In this document: positions 11,714-23,000 of the stretch, piece by piece
How positions within the stretch are numbered: position 1 is the first letter of the stretch
Layout: each line of letters begins with the position of its first letter
DNA from: Takakia lepidozioides
Lineage: Eukaryota > Streptophyta > Takakiopsida > Takakiales > Takakiaceae
Direction of reading: 5' to 3'
Assembly (NCBI GenBank): GCA_030704615.1
Contig: CM060733.1
Location: forward strand, 34,288,001 to 34,352,000
Length of the DNA: 64,000 nt
The notes under the pieces: model-generated
What the model was told of the DNA's origin: nothing
The model's database searches: none
The model's input: the letters and a program-made list of their open reading frames with translations, nothing else
Position numbers and translations under genes: made by a program

Positions 11714-12913
11714 ATGGCTCTCGAGGTGCTAACAGCTTTGGATAAGGCTAGAACACACTGGTATCATTTTACTGCTATCATCATTGCTGGCATGGGCTTC
11801 TTCACGGATGCATACGACCTGTTCTGCATCTCGACTGTCACAAACTTGCTGGGGAGGATCTACTACCCCAACCTACAGAGCTCTGAACCTGGAGTCTTGC
11901 TGCCCATCGTGAATGCTTCCGTTATTGTTGTGGCCTTGCTCGAGACTCTGGCTGGACAACTGTTCTTTGGGTGGCTCGGAGACAAGCTCGAGTGAAAGAG
12001 AGTCTATGGGATCACACTTCTGTTGATGATCGTATGTTCACTAGGCTCAGCCCTGTCGTTCGGTCACACACCCAAGACTGTCATGATCAGCCTTTGCTTC
12101 TTTCGGTTTTGGCTGGGCTTTGGGATTGGCGGTGACTACCCTCTCTCAGCCACCATCATGTCTGAGTATGCCAACACGCGGACCCGTGGGGCGTTTATCG
12201 CTGCAGTTTTTGCAATGCAGGGGTTTGGAATACTTTGCGGGGGCGGAGTGGCAATGATTGTCTCGGCATCCTTTAAAAGTCTTTATCCTAGTAAAGCTTA
12301 CGAAGTGGATTGAAATGGATCCACCCCTCAGGAATCAGATTGGGTCTGGCGCATAATCCTGGGGGTGGGAGCAATACCGACAACATTCACGCTCTACTAC
12401 CGAATGAAGATGCCAGAGACTGCACGTTACACAGCCTTAGTGAAGGGAGATGTGAAGCTAGCGGCCAAGAACATGAGTACAGTCTTGCAGATTCAATTCA
12501 AAGGTGAAGATGTCAACATCTCAAGAAAACAAGAGTACATGCTGTTCTCAAGAGAGTTTGTACGCAAGCACGGCATTCACCTCCTGGGTACTGCATCCTG
12601 CTGGTTTCTAGTTGACATTGCATTCTACAGCTCTAATCTGTTTCAAAAGGATGTGTTCACGGGTATCCACTGGCTTCCATCACGAGCGGGTATGAGTGCT
12701 TTGGAGGTGTTCAAAATCGCACGCGCGCAATGTCTCCTTGCGCTGCTCAACTGTGGCAGGCTACTGGTTCACAGTGTTTTGGGTTGACCGAGTAGGCAGA
12801 TTTGCCATCCAGTTGCAAGGCTTTGCATTCATGACTATCTTCATGGTCGCTCTCACAATCCCCTACGATTACTGGAAAAGGAAAAACATCATTGGTTTTG
12901 TGGTCCTCTATGC
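11714..12913 (+). pseudogene. PHT1: PHT1 phosphate transporter, N-terminal part (broken)
   Basis: The translation starts [20 protein letters not shown] and carries the PHT1 hallmark [17 protein letters not shown] and the helices up to GFVVLYA. An in-frame TGA (11993-11995) replaces the usual Gly-Arg after GDKL, and a second TGA (12311-12313) follows YEVD. A frameshift at ~12726-12745 separates KIARAQ from the segment GYWFTVFWVDRVGRFAIQLQ. Similarity ends at 12913, where a LINE begins, so the remaining helices are absent here. Two stops, a frameshift and truncation make this a pseudogene. The missing C-terminal third is on the opposite strand at 11191-11626. Confidence 0.88.
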
Positions 12914-15070
12914 GGTGCCACAGGTATTGCCACCCAGCACACTTGGGAAGGTCGGGGCCTTGCCCACCCTCTTGGCCCCCTTGCTTACGAAGCTCTTCAA
13001 TGGGCAAAACTTGCTGCGCACTCCTCTCCTTCTGCGTCATCCTCACACACCAAATCACACCGAGCACCTCTCACCCTCTCCTAGGACTCCCAGAAGGGGT
13101 TAACTTACTTGCCACAATTGACCCAAACCAACTTAAATATATTCACACCTCTCATCTCCCCAAATACCTCAATCGGAAAGAACCCACCCTTACCCTGATG
13201 CTACACGTCCAAAACCCCCTTCATGCAGACAGATCGACACATTTCTTTCATCAACTAGAACAATTACTAACCAAAACCCATAAACTAAAGGCCACCATCC
13301 ATCACCCAACTGCCCTCCCTCACAACCACGCACCTGCCACACTGCCCCCGATTAGAACAAACAAAGTTTGGAACGTTGCGATACCACACCCCCCACATGT
13401 CGCGCCAACAACGCATCCCCCTCCAATCCCCGCAATATATCAACAAAACACCATCCCCAAATACCCACCGGCCAATTCACACTACATCAATGGATCCCTC
13501 ACCAAACCTAATGCAGAGTACGGTATCTATCACGCCAACACCGGTCAAGGCGTTGACCTCAGGCTCCCTGGACCTGCCACCAGCCTCAGGGCTGAACTCA
13601 TGGCCATTCACGATGCTCTTTCTTTACTCGACACTTTCCCCTCCCCATATTACATCTTCATTGACAGCCTTACCTCATTATTCCTCATCCGTAATCACAT
13701 CTCTCGCCCCTCTGCCCATCATCACCACCCCGACCGCAACCTTATTTCCGCTATTGTCCAGAGGGCCATTGCCATCAGCCACCCAGTCCATATACTCAAA
13801 GTCCATTCGCACACTGGCATTCATGGTAATGAAGAAGCAGACCTACTTGCCCAACTCGGCGCTTCCTACCCCATAGTTGTACCCAATGATGACCCTATCC
13901 ACATCGCCACACCCACCCTTTCTGGTTTATACACCCCATACCAAACCCCCCAGCACCCAGACCCATCCGTAACCTCCTGACCACTCTTACCCGAGAAGCA
14001 AATAAACAAGCTGCAGCCGCCATCAGCCACACCAAAGTACACATCCAAAAATGGATTCAATCAAGTGTATTGCACCATAAACTCTCAAATCATTTCTGGC
14101 TAACCAAACCTATTACTGACGCACAAATCCGACAAACACTCAAATTCAGATACGCCCAATACATGGGTCACCAGCGCAAACACATCTTCTGGCCGTATAT
14201 GTTCCCATCCCCATACTGTCCATTGTGCTCAACCTCTCACCAAGCTCGTGACACCTGGCCACATCTCCTCAGCCAATGTACGCACCCGATCATACACGGC
14301 CTTCATATCACGCGACACAACCAGGCAGTCTGGCATCTCCATAAGCTCTTTCTAAACCGTGCTGAAACCAGATGGTTCTCGCTTATAAACGCTGCCACCT
14401 ACCAAGGTCGGCCACCCAACCACACCGTGCCACCCTGGCTGCTACCATGCATATGTACCCGATCACCATGCTCATGCCCTGCCAGGCTTTGTCCGGACAT
14501 ACTCATTGTACAAGGCCTACCCATTAACACCCTACCCCCCACCTCACCATCCCCACAATTCACCATCCATTTCATTGAATTCACATTTTGTCACGATCGC
14601 TACCCCAAAGATTCGATTTTAGAAAAACGTCAAAAATATGCCCCGCTTATCCTTGCAATCCGACGATATGGCTGGAAAACTGGCCCATTAACCGTCATCA
14701 CCGCCGGTACTCGAGGCGGCATTCATAACGCCAATATCAATGACATACATAATAACTTCAATATTCCCACTTTTCCCATCCACAAATGTTTTTAAGCAAT
14801 GCACCTCACGGCACTCCGTTCACTCACAACTATTATCACCAACAAACACCAATTGGAATCCGGCACTTCAAATGCACCATAGGTCCCCCAGGGTATCCCT
14901 TGGGTACCTAGGGGTACACAGACTCCCCTACTTTCTACTGTCAATTGGTGTCCCATATGACACCTTTCCTTTTATAGGGCCCACCCCCGAAAGGGGGCAG
15001 TAGCCACAAGGTGAAGTGGCTCTTAGTTACGTCGGCTTCGGCCGGAGTCTTCTCTCTCTCTCTCTCTCTT
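12914..15070 (+). mobile_element. 5'-truncated LINE with RNase H, zinc finger and endonuclease-like tail
   Basis: The element begins inside the PHT1 pseudogene and ends at a (TC)n tail (15051-15069) followed by TTAAAA. The order is: a probable RT C-terminal remnant in a shifted frame; an RNase H domain at about 13480-13870 (YINGS, RAELMAI, FIDSLTSL, VHSHTGIHGNEEAD); a frameshift near 13950-13970; a CX2C...HX4C zinc finger (14217-14279); and a PD...E...K endonuclease-like domain. In the RNase H domain the usual first Asp (DGS) is Asn, while Glu and the other two Asp are present. The 3' end sequence (GCCACAAGGTGAAGTGGCTC) recurs in inverse orientation at 31565-31660. Confidence 0.8.
13981..14795 (+). 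pseudogene. LINE C-terminal domain: zinc finger plus PD-(D/E)XK-like endonuclease
   Basis: After the frameshift the frame reads on from TLTREANKQ to the stop at 14793-14795. CPLC...HLLSQC forms a CX2C...HX4C finger. It is followed by CPDILIV (PD at 14493-14498), FIEFTFC (Glu near 14577) and EKRQKYAPL, then GWKTG and AGTRGG. This PD...E-x-T...K-x-x-K-Y order, with a final G-W and G-x-R-G segment, is known from restriction-like endonucleases of R2/Dualen-type LINEs. Assignment of the catalytic residues is inference. Confidence 0.6.
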
Positions 15071-15072
15071 AA

Positions 15073-15585
15073 AACAACATGCCCGAGCAAGTTAGAACAA
15101 GGAATGCCCTAGAGCATATGATTGATACAATTTGCATGACAATAAGCAATTCATAGAGCATATCCTTGACACAATCTACATGACAGTAAGTAGTTTATGT
15201 TAAGCAATGGAAGAAGGGAATAAAACAAAGAAAACATGTGACATACATGCGGTGGTAGTTGTCTGAAACCATGTTTGCGCACATGATCCTTGACACTAGG
15301 AGCGTAGGCAAGTTGTTCCAAATATGACCATATGACTCCCATCAGCCCATTGTCAACAGGTCCCGTAAATTATACTTAGATGCTTTCACCTTTGATTTAT
15401 TGAGCATTTGGTACACGAAGGAATGTCGTATGACCACATCCCTCGATAAATCAACCTACTTGTTCACACCACTTTGACAACGTGGGTGTCAACAACGTAG
15501 GTGGTGCCACTGAGGCAAACAACACCAACAAGGTAACAACAACGTTGGTGATATTGGCACAACCTAATTTTTTATCAAGTATATA
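15073..15585. other. spacer with a short tandem duplication
   Basis: A ~45-bp segment beginning AGAGCATAT and ending TAAG-x-A-x-TT-x-AT is duplicated at 15111-15199. A short (AT)n run lies near 15580. No gene is seen. Confidence 0.5.
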
Positions 15586-17450
15586 TATATATACCCATAT
15601 TTCATTAGATATAACATTAGGGCCCAATGAAGGAGAGATCAAGATCGCAGTCCCTCCTGTGGAGTCAGTGATCGTGGGGTTCCAGAAAGCAAAGTTGGAA
15701 GGTCAAATAGAAGCATCTAGAGAAGCAATTTTCGCGGGGTCCAGTTTGTGCTCTTGAAGAAAAATTAGAGAGGATTTATTGATGAAGTGAGAGGCCCAAC
15801 ATCTGATTCTTGCCCTTTTTGGGGCCGAGTGATCAGACCCAATGCCTCGTATATTCCAAGAAGTTAGGGATAAATTCATGGAACAGAGGGGTTAAGGCCC
15901 GCGGTGACAACGCGATTTGATGGCCAGGTAGGTAAAAAACGGAATTTTGTCATTTTGTCAGAAGACTGCAACATATAGATCCATTGAAAGCCAGCAGGTG
16001 GGGGGAGTGCAGCCTGTAGGTTCTAGATAAAAACCTTTCGGACTTCTTTCTCTTGCTAATGCACCCCATTTCCAAAAATTGGTTTCTGCTGTCTGTCATA
16101 ACTGATAGTCCAGACAATTGGAGATCCCAAGAAAGCAATGAAGAGAGAAAGTCAAGTGACAAGCGGGAGAACAGGGGCATCAGAGAGTCACACCAGGCAG
16201 GTAGGGTTCTAAGACCCAGAGGAAGGTGCTCAAATACCAAGGTCCAACCACGTTTTTTGTTGGCAACATCAGGAACAAATAAAAAGAGGGGGGAGTCCAT
16301 TGTCTCCTCGGGCTGCTTCATTTTCTTCAAAACTGTTGTGTGCCCCGTTGGAGGAGTGCAACATGTCTGCCTCATTGACGATTTCTCTACTTTTTGGCTG
16401 GACTTCAGTGGGGATGTGGTGATCTTCCTGTGGTGCTTGAACTGCTGGACCCTTGAGCTTCTGCAGACCGGTGAGTTCAGTCACCATGCGTTGCCCTTCC
16501 TCCAGAATTAAGGAGCTGCGAGCCCAGGTGTTGGGATCATTCACCCTGCAGGACAGGCCAAATCCATCTGCCCATAAACCCTTGAGAGGTTTGACCGATA
16601 GCTTCAGATCATTGGCGTGAAAGATGGGAAGCACATGTACGATTGCCAGATTGAGCAGGATTGTTCTCCACCATATAACCTATGTTGAGAATTTGAGGAA
16701 GGGAGATGGAGATTTGGGGAAAAACCTCCCTGAGAATTTGAGCCGTGAGGCGCAAAGTAATTTCTTTTTCATTCCCAACGCCCAAATCTTTGGCCATCAA
16801 TTCTGTGACCCAAGCAGAGCGGAACCCTTCCCCTTCGTTCGACACACAAAAGTTTGTGTAGTCGTCAAAAAAGGTGTAGTCGAGAGCCTGGTCACACAGA
16901 TAGCTGCCCTGTCCCTTGCGTACGGCGAAGCATGGGCCCAGCCTGTTAGCGGTCTTCTTGAGAAAGAGTGCAGCTCGAGGAAGAAGATAGCGAGACTGGT
17001 GCTATCCAAAAGTGCAGCTTCTCCTATGAAAAAGAAAACGAAGCCCATTTGTCCTTTATGATTACAAGATGGAGATCGTATGGCCGATTAGGATGGAGCC
17101 ACTTGGTGGAGTCCTCACTGTGTTTCTTTTTTTTGGAAGACTGACCCGGCTGGAAACCTCCTTCGTCGTGTTCCAAGGAAACAGTAACCGCTGCTGCATC
17201 AAACGAAGAGCCCGCTTTAGTATTTGACGAAAGAGGAGGTTTGGGGGCCTCAAAGTCGAGCGGCTTGGATCGTTTAGGGCAGTTGGAACGCAGGTGACCT
17301 TCTCTGTTACAGAGCAGGTTGCAAAGATTAGCTCCTCTTTGATCGCTACGATGATGAAAGAATCGTCGAGGGTAGGAAGCTTGATTGAGGGCCAATGGTC
17401 TCATTCTCCGGCATGAGGACCACTAACTTAGGGACCCTCCATCTTTGTAG
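15586..17450 (-). mobile_element. L1-type LINE copy: ORF1 and start of the endonuclease
   Basis: On the minus strand the pieces match the LINE at 46370-53690 in order. They are a zinc-knuckle region (CNREGHLRSNC, near 17310), NRPYDL, FLELHSFSRRPL, GFRSAWVTE, ILREVFPQISIS, PEETMDSP and SQFLEM, and then the first part of the AP-type endonuclease (15600-15890). Many frameshifts are present. The copy ends near 15586, so it has lost reverse transcriptase and its 3' end, which is unusual because LINE copies are normally 5'-truncated. A deletion probably removed the rest. Confidence 0.8.
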
Positions 17451-17577
17451 AAGTCAATGTTTGCCGCTTCATTATCCACACTCCTTATGTTGTCCTACAT
17501 CGGCTCAAAAACGTTCAGTGAGCCCATGAAGGTGGTGCCTATTTCAGGGAGGGAGGACAGATAAGTAACCGGAAGGA

Positions 17578-17860
17578 AGGGACGGCTTTATACGCCAAAA
17601 AATATATATGTGTATCGCCGTTTTGGATGAAACGGGCCCTTTTTTATTTATTTTTATTTATTTGAAACAGGGGTAATGGCCCTGACCACTTTATTTGGAA
17701 TTATTTGAAGGGAAAAAATTAAACCCTTTACATGCCCGAAGTCTGCCATGAGGCCTAACACACGATAAGTTGTGAAGGGGAATCCTGGGAACAGCCATTT
17801 CTAGGCTAAGCAAATATGGGGCTTTACACACCGCGTAACCCTTGTTTATTTATTTTAAAA
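17578..17860. repeat. dispersed repeat, copy 1
   Basis: ACGGCTTTATACGCCAAAAA, then GTGTATCGCCGTTTTGGAT, and about 180 bp later AAGCAAATATGGGGCTTTAC. The same blocks in the same order, but much closer together, occur at 63886-63990. The class of element is unknown. Confidence 0.65.
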
Positions 17861-17882
17861 ACGACAAAATGGCGGTGGTTAA

Positions 17883-18703
17883 CCCTTAAGTTCCCAAGCG
17901 ACCTGAATCGGGTCACTTTGAATTCGCACTTCGACCTAATTTTTGCAGATCTAATCTGATGGGGCCCACTCCTGAAGCTTTAATGACAAGGGATTTATCT
18001 TGAGTATGATACAAAAAACAAAAAAACAAAAAAAAAATCTAGGACCTACAAAAAATATCTTAGATCTCTCATTTACGTTTTGGGGCCTGAAAAGGGCTTG
18101 TTGATCGCTGACGTGGCAGGTAAACAAGCCCAAAACAGATTGCACTCCAAAGGCCATTTTTGGCAGAAAATTAGCAATTTTGGAAAAGACACTTCACCTT
18201 GTGGTGTGTGAGCATTACATACACACATCCACTGTTGGCTTTTAAATTTTTTGTAAAAACAAAAGTACTTCATTTGGAGGCACATTTTCTGTTGTCAATT
18301 TTGAGATTTCAACCCCCATGTAATTGCACGCAAAGCAAGCATAGGTGAAAAAATCAGTTGGACCTGCAATTTAGTGGGGTCATAGCCACTCCACTATTGA
18401 TTTGGAAATGGTGGGTCTTGGGGCAAGCAAAATTGGATAAAGCTAGGTTTTGATTTGGTCAAACTTATTTCTTTCTCTGTTTTCTTTGGGACATGATATT
18501 TGAGGTCCGGGCCAACGCTATAATCTCACAATTTCCACGGTGGACTTGGCTCATTTTTTGGTATGTGATGCCTAAATGAGCTGGTCCCATTGCTATAAGG
18601 CTGGAATCTCGGGATGATTTTTGGTAGGTTTCTAGGGGAAATTTACTGCAGCTGGGTACCCAAATTTGGTAAAAAGTCAAAAACGGGCTTGGGAACTTAA
18701 GGG
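17883..18703. mobile_element. TTAA-flanked TIR element, copy B
   Basis: A perfect 17-bp terminal inverted repeat, CCCTTAAGTTCCCAAGC at the left and its complement at the right, is flanked on both sides by TTAA (17879-17882 and 18704-18707). Near the left end is an imperfect hairpin, GACCTGAATCGGGTC, in the same place as the hairpin of copy A. The element has no transposase. TTAA target duplication with CCCT-type ends is the signature of the piggyBac superfamily. A plant MITE of another superfamily is the alternative. Confidence 0.7.
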
Positions 18704-18944
18704 TTAACAACTAATCTGGGTTAGGCTGCTAATCGCTGGGTAGTTAAAGCTGGGTTAGGGTAAGGTGGAGGGTTGTGCAGGAAAGTGCAGACAAAGAGGC
18801 AAGCGCAGGGAGAGAGAGATAGAGAGTCTGGGCAGTGTGAGGGCGCATTGTGGGTGTGCAATCGAGCATTCTTTGAGCAGATCGGGTGGTGTTGTGGCGT
18901 GTAGACCGTGAGTGTGAAGTGGAGCACAAGTTGCAGAGACAGAT

Positions 18945-20544
18945 ATGGCCGGAGTGGGACCGTTGACGCAGGACTGGGAGCCGGTGGTGATTCGAAAGAA
19001 GGCGCCCAACGCAGCGGCCAAGAAGGACGATAAAGCTGTTAATGCAGCACGGCGGGCGGGGGGTCCTATCGAGACTATCAAGAAATGTGCTTCTTCATAC
19101 CACTGAGTCCACCTCGTCTTGTGGCTTTTATGGGTTCTCTTTCTCAGAGGATGCTTAGGTCTGCGATTTGCTGTAGCTTCCGTTGTTCTCGTTGAGTTTC
19201 CGTAGTATGTCGGCGCCAGCGTGAGGAGATCGTTTTGTTGGATGTCAAGTCTGGGTGACTATGTAAATTGTGGCGTTACAGCGTGTTCTTCTTTTACAGT
19301 GAACACTCCTCCAGGATTCCAATTTCTATAGAGAATTGGAGGATCTTGAGCTATTGCTCATGAGCAAAGATGTGTGCACCTTTTGTTATGCTAGGGTTTG
19401 TCATGAGAGATCAAGGTTTTGTGCTGGGGTTACAGTCAGTAATCCGATGAGCTTCTCACAAACCTCCGTGAAGGAACATGGAGAAGAATTGAAGCTACCC
19501 TGTCCATGAATAAACTGGCAGCTGGCCTACGGGGGCTGCAGCAATCCCTGAGTGAAGGTTGCTCTACAAGGGAACCGACTACCCCAGACAGATGACCAGC
19601 TTACTATAAGCGATGGAAGAAGCAGCATAGGGTCTAGCATATTCCAGCAGTCCTAAGCCTCGATCCATCAATTCACTAGGCAGAGGGGTGGGTGCAGTCA
19701 ATGCAGGATCGAACAAGGCAGCTACGAGCGCCACGGGTCTGAACACAAAAAAGTTGGACGATGAAACAGAAGTCCTTGCACGTGAGTGATTCCTGCCTGT
19801 ATGCCGTTCTTCTTGTCCCTGCTTCTTGTCCCCTTTTCTTCAGGGTTGTTAAGCACATTGACAAGCAATCCCCTCTTTCTCTCTCAATAAGGAAATGGAC
19901 TCAGGCTATTACTTGTTACGGGGGTGCTGGTTTTCCAATGTCACAGATGAACGAGTGTCTTCAGATCTAAAGAAGAACATAATGCAGGCCCGCTTGGATA
20001 AGAAACTCACTCAAGCTCAACTTGCTCAGGTATATATCCCTACTCTCTTATGAAACAGTGCATTGAGTAAGCACTTTGGTTTTATCAATATCTACTTCCA
20101 TACTTTTCCTAAACAGTTGATAGTACATAATGTGGCTCGAATCAAACTGGCTTATTTGAATTCAGTCCCTCCTGCTATCTTGTCATGTGAGGAGATTGCC
20201 TTGGTTGGGGTTGGCAGCTCTTTCACCTTATTTGGTTGGCTTGGTTGCTTTATCCTGCAAGAGCTCCATGTTGCGGATCTCAAGGATGCAGGCCTCTCTT
20301 CAGTAGTTAAAGTTCAAGTATGATAGATGTTACAGGGTTGACCCATTGTTGAGCTCATATGTGCAGCTGAAATGTGGTTTGCTTCGTGAAAGTTAACATT
20401 CATTGCATGTATCTGTTGCAGCAAATCAATGAAAAGCCACAAATCATTCAGGAGTACGAGTCTGGAAAAGCAATTCCCAACAACCAAATTATTACAAAAT
20501 TGGAGCGTGTCCTTGGGGTGAAACTGAGAGGCGGCAAGAAATAA
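18945..20544 (+). CDS. MBF1: multiprotein bridging factor 1
   Basis: Predicted 143-aa transcriptional coactivator, which bridges transcription factors and TBP in the nucleus and cytosol. The exons are 18945-19086 (phase 1), 19698-19781 (phase 1), 19947-20029 (phase 0) and 20422-20544. Residues ~1-72 are the MBF1 N-terminal domain ([15 protein letters not shown], ending [17 protein letters not shown]). Residues ~78-136 are the XRE-type helix-turn-helix ([16 protein letters not shown], then [19 protein letters not shown]). The split codons at both phase-1 junctions restore Phe (KKFNAG) and His (LAHERV), as in plant MBF1. Plant MBF1a/b is close to 142 aa, so the model is complete. The leader (18780-18940) is GA-rich and no TATA box is obvious. 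Confidence 0.95.
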
Positions 20545-22600
20545 ACAGTTGTGTACAGATATTTGCACATGCTTTGCAAACTTGTCTTAATTGTTTGGCC
20601 GTTCAGTGCTTGAGCTTTGTTTTCAGTTATGGCTCAACAAAAGCAACTTGCAAGCAGAGAAATGCAACAATAGGAATAGTGGTGATTTTTATGTGAAAAG
20701 AGGCTGTCTTGGAGCCCTTGTGGTGTGTCACTCTTTGTCAGACAGTTCGAAGTAGTGCACACCTACTGGATAGATCCTCATAGTTGTAAATCTTTATACT
20801 TGCTTGGACTTTGGGAGGCATTTCAATCATCAATTGATTGTGCCATTATGGGGAGATATGTTGTCACTGACACCTGATTTCTCACACATGATTGCATTCT
20901 CATGAGGTTGTCCTTGTTACTATTTTGGCTTTCACTAGTGACAAAGATTAGGGCCAGGTTGCGATGTTTCCTTGTTAATCTAACTTTGTGGTGAGTGTTG
21001 GAGCTTGAATGAAACTGTTGACTATCTCATGCATGTGAAATACTTTGGCCCTATGGGGTATGCTAGGCTTTTATCTAAACTTTGAGAAAGAGGGTATGTT
21101 ATGTGAGTGAGAGGAAAGGCCCTATGCTACCATCATAACAGGCTGTTGGGAGATGTGCTCGACAGGCAAAAGTCAGGGAAACATGTAAGTTGCTCTTTTG
21201 GAGGGTTGTGGATGTGAAATTAAGTGAGTTCAGCAGGCATGATGTGTGATATCAGTTTTTTGTCTGTAGCAAGGCCCAGCTCCCTGTGGCCCCATTCTAT
21301 CTGCTGATATCTAGTTGTTTCTGACATGCAGTATGCAACCATCACTCTGCAATGTGCCATATGTACTATTGAGTATCTCAGGCCACCTACATCCAGACCA
21401 TCTGCTCCAATACTACACAGGCACAGCATCTTGTACACCACTCCTTGTGTATCTTCTTGCTTAGTGACATGGGAAAAGCAGGCCAATAAAAAAATGACCA
21501 TTAGGCAGTGGAAGGGGGGGGCATGGAAACGTCCATGAAATCAGAGACCTCAATATACTCCATGGCTCTGGAGGCAGCAGGGGCCCAAGAAAATCTTGTA
21601 AGCTTTGGTGGTTTTGTGCACTTATATGTGAATGCACAAAGGAACCAGTTGAAACGGGCAACTGCCTGCAGTGATATCGCAAAGGGTTGCGCACAATGTG
21701 CTCCACTTCTACCTAAACAAAGCCATTGCAGTTACCTTGTATATTTGGGAGACGTTTGTCTTCTCGTCAGGCCCTTGCTTGCTGGAAAGACAGAAGCTTT
21801 CTTCCAAGCTTGAGGACGACGTAGGCACCGGGAAGTCGACAGCTTGAGACCTCCGTTGGCGTTCTCTAGCAGCATAACTCAAAGCTCTCAGCGCTTCCCC
21901 CTCATTGAAAACACACCTAAGTATGGCAAATTTGTGACAACTTTTGAGTTTCTAAAGGGAATTGAAGTGGGGAGTTGGCGTACAGTGGAGGAGAAGAGGA
22001 GGTAAAAGAGACTAGAAATATGGAACAGCAAATGGTGATAATACACATCTGCGTGATCCTTGAGATCCATGACCTTTCCCATAGTGAGGAGCTGGGTGGT
22101 GCAATGGTAAATGGACCAGAGAGCCTAGCCTAGTGTGATGTAGAAGAGGTTAGAAGCTCTGATGTATGAGTAAGCAATGACCTTCAGCGACCTGCATAAA
22201 CCATGATGTTAGGATATTGCAGAGCTTCCTCTCCGCCATTTTCATAGAGTAGTATGTAGAATTCCGACGGTCTGTAGGCTGGGGCAATGCTAACTCCTTA
22301 ATTGCAAAATCAATGGGCATTGCTGACTTCACATCAAACAGATTTTCCTTCAGTGAACACTGTTTATTGATTCCACAGGGGTCTGTATACAATGCAGTAA
22401 CCAGCCCCGGCTAGAGGGGTGCCATCCCAATATTTACATGGTTGATCACAGAAACAAAACCCATAATTATTTCAGAACAGCCTTGGGCACAAAAATCTCC
22501 TTGTAAAGTTTGATTTGTCAACTCAACTTGAAAGCCAGGGCTCCCTCACTAGCCAAGAAGAAGGGAGCAGCCCCAGAAAACGAAACCGGAAACAGGAATC
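20545..22600. other. 3' flank of MBF1 and spacer
   Basis: The first few hundred bases are probably MBF1 3' untranslated region. Beyond that I see only short open frames without recognisable similarity. Confidence 0.45.
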
Positions 22601-22623
22601 TCCCAAGGAGGGAGGGAATTTCG

Positions 22624-23000
22624 TCAACATGTTAACGTGCGAACCAGCAAACTGGTCACGATACTAGTGTGTTGAAAGCTCCTCACGTTTGATGATTGAG
22701 TGGGGACCTGTCCAGAGAATCTATAATTTGAGACCAGTTTCGTGCAAGTAGTGATCCATAGAGGAATTGATCCACCCAAGCTGACATTCATGAGCAAAAG
22801 CAATTGAATACAGAAAGGTTTGGAAGAGTACCGAGGACCTCTGGAATTGGACCAGAGAGGCAATTGCTTGAGAGGGCCAAAAGTCCAAGGCTGTGCAATT
22901 TCCAACGGATGAAGGAAAGCTGTTTGTAGATTTTTTGAAAGAAAGATCCAAGAGCCACTAACATTGTTGGTCCAGACAGAGAAGTACATACCCACATGTT
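22624..23000 (-). pseudogene. leucine-rich-repeat receptor-like fragment
   Basis: Across three minus-strand frames the LRR consensus appears in order: NSFPSSVGNCTAL, LLALSSNCLSGPIPEVLGTL with PNLSVF, GGSIPLW, and FSGQVP. These are typical plant extracellular LRRs of receptor-like kinases or proteins. The frame changes at least twice within 300 bp, and no kinase domain, signal peptide or transmembrane segment is nearby. It is a decayed fragment. Confidence 0.65.

Noticed and set aside
11993-12313. TGA codons in PHT1 as recoding or selenocysteine
   Set aside because: A frameshift and truncation are also present, and the replaced residues are not Cys; pseudogene decay explains it.
12892-13200. 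Continuation of PHT1 into the frame with RNase H as a gene fusion
   Set aside because: PHT1 similarity ends at 12913 and the rest is a LINE with its own 3' tail; the shared frame is chance.
21508-21813. 101-codon plus-strand open frame
   Set aside because: No recognisable domain, no splice context, and composition like the surrounding spacer.
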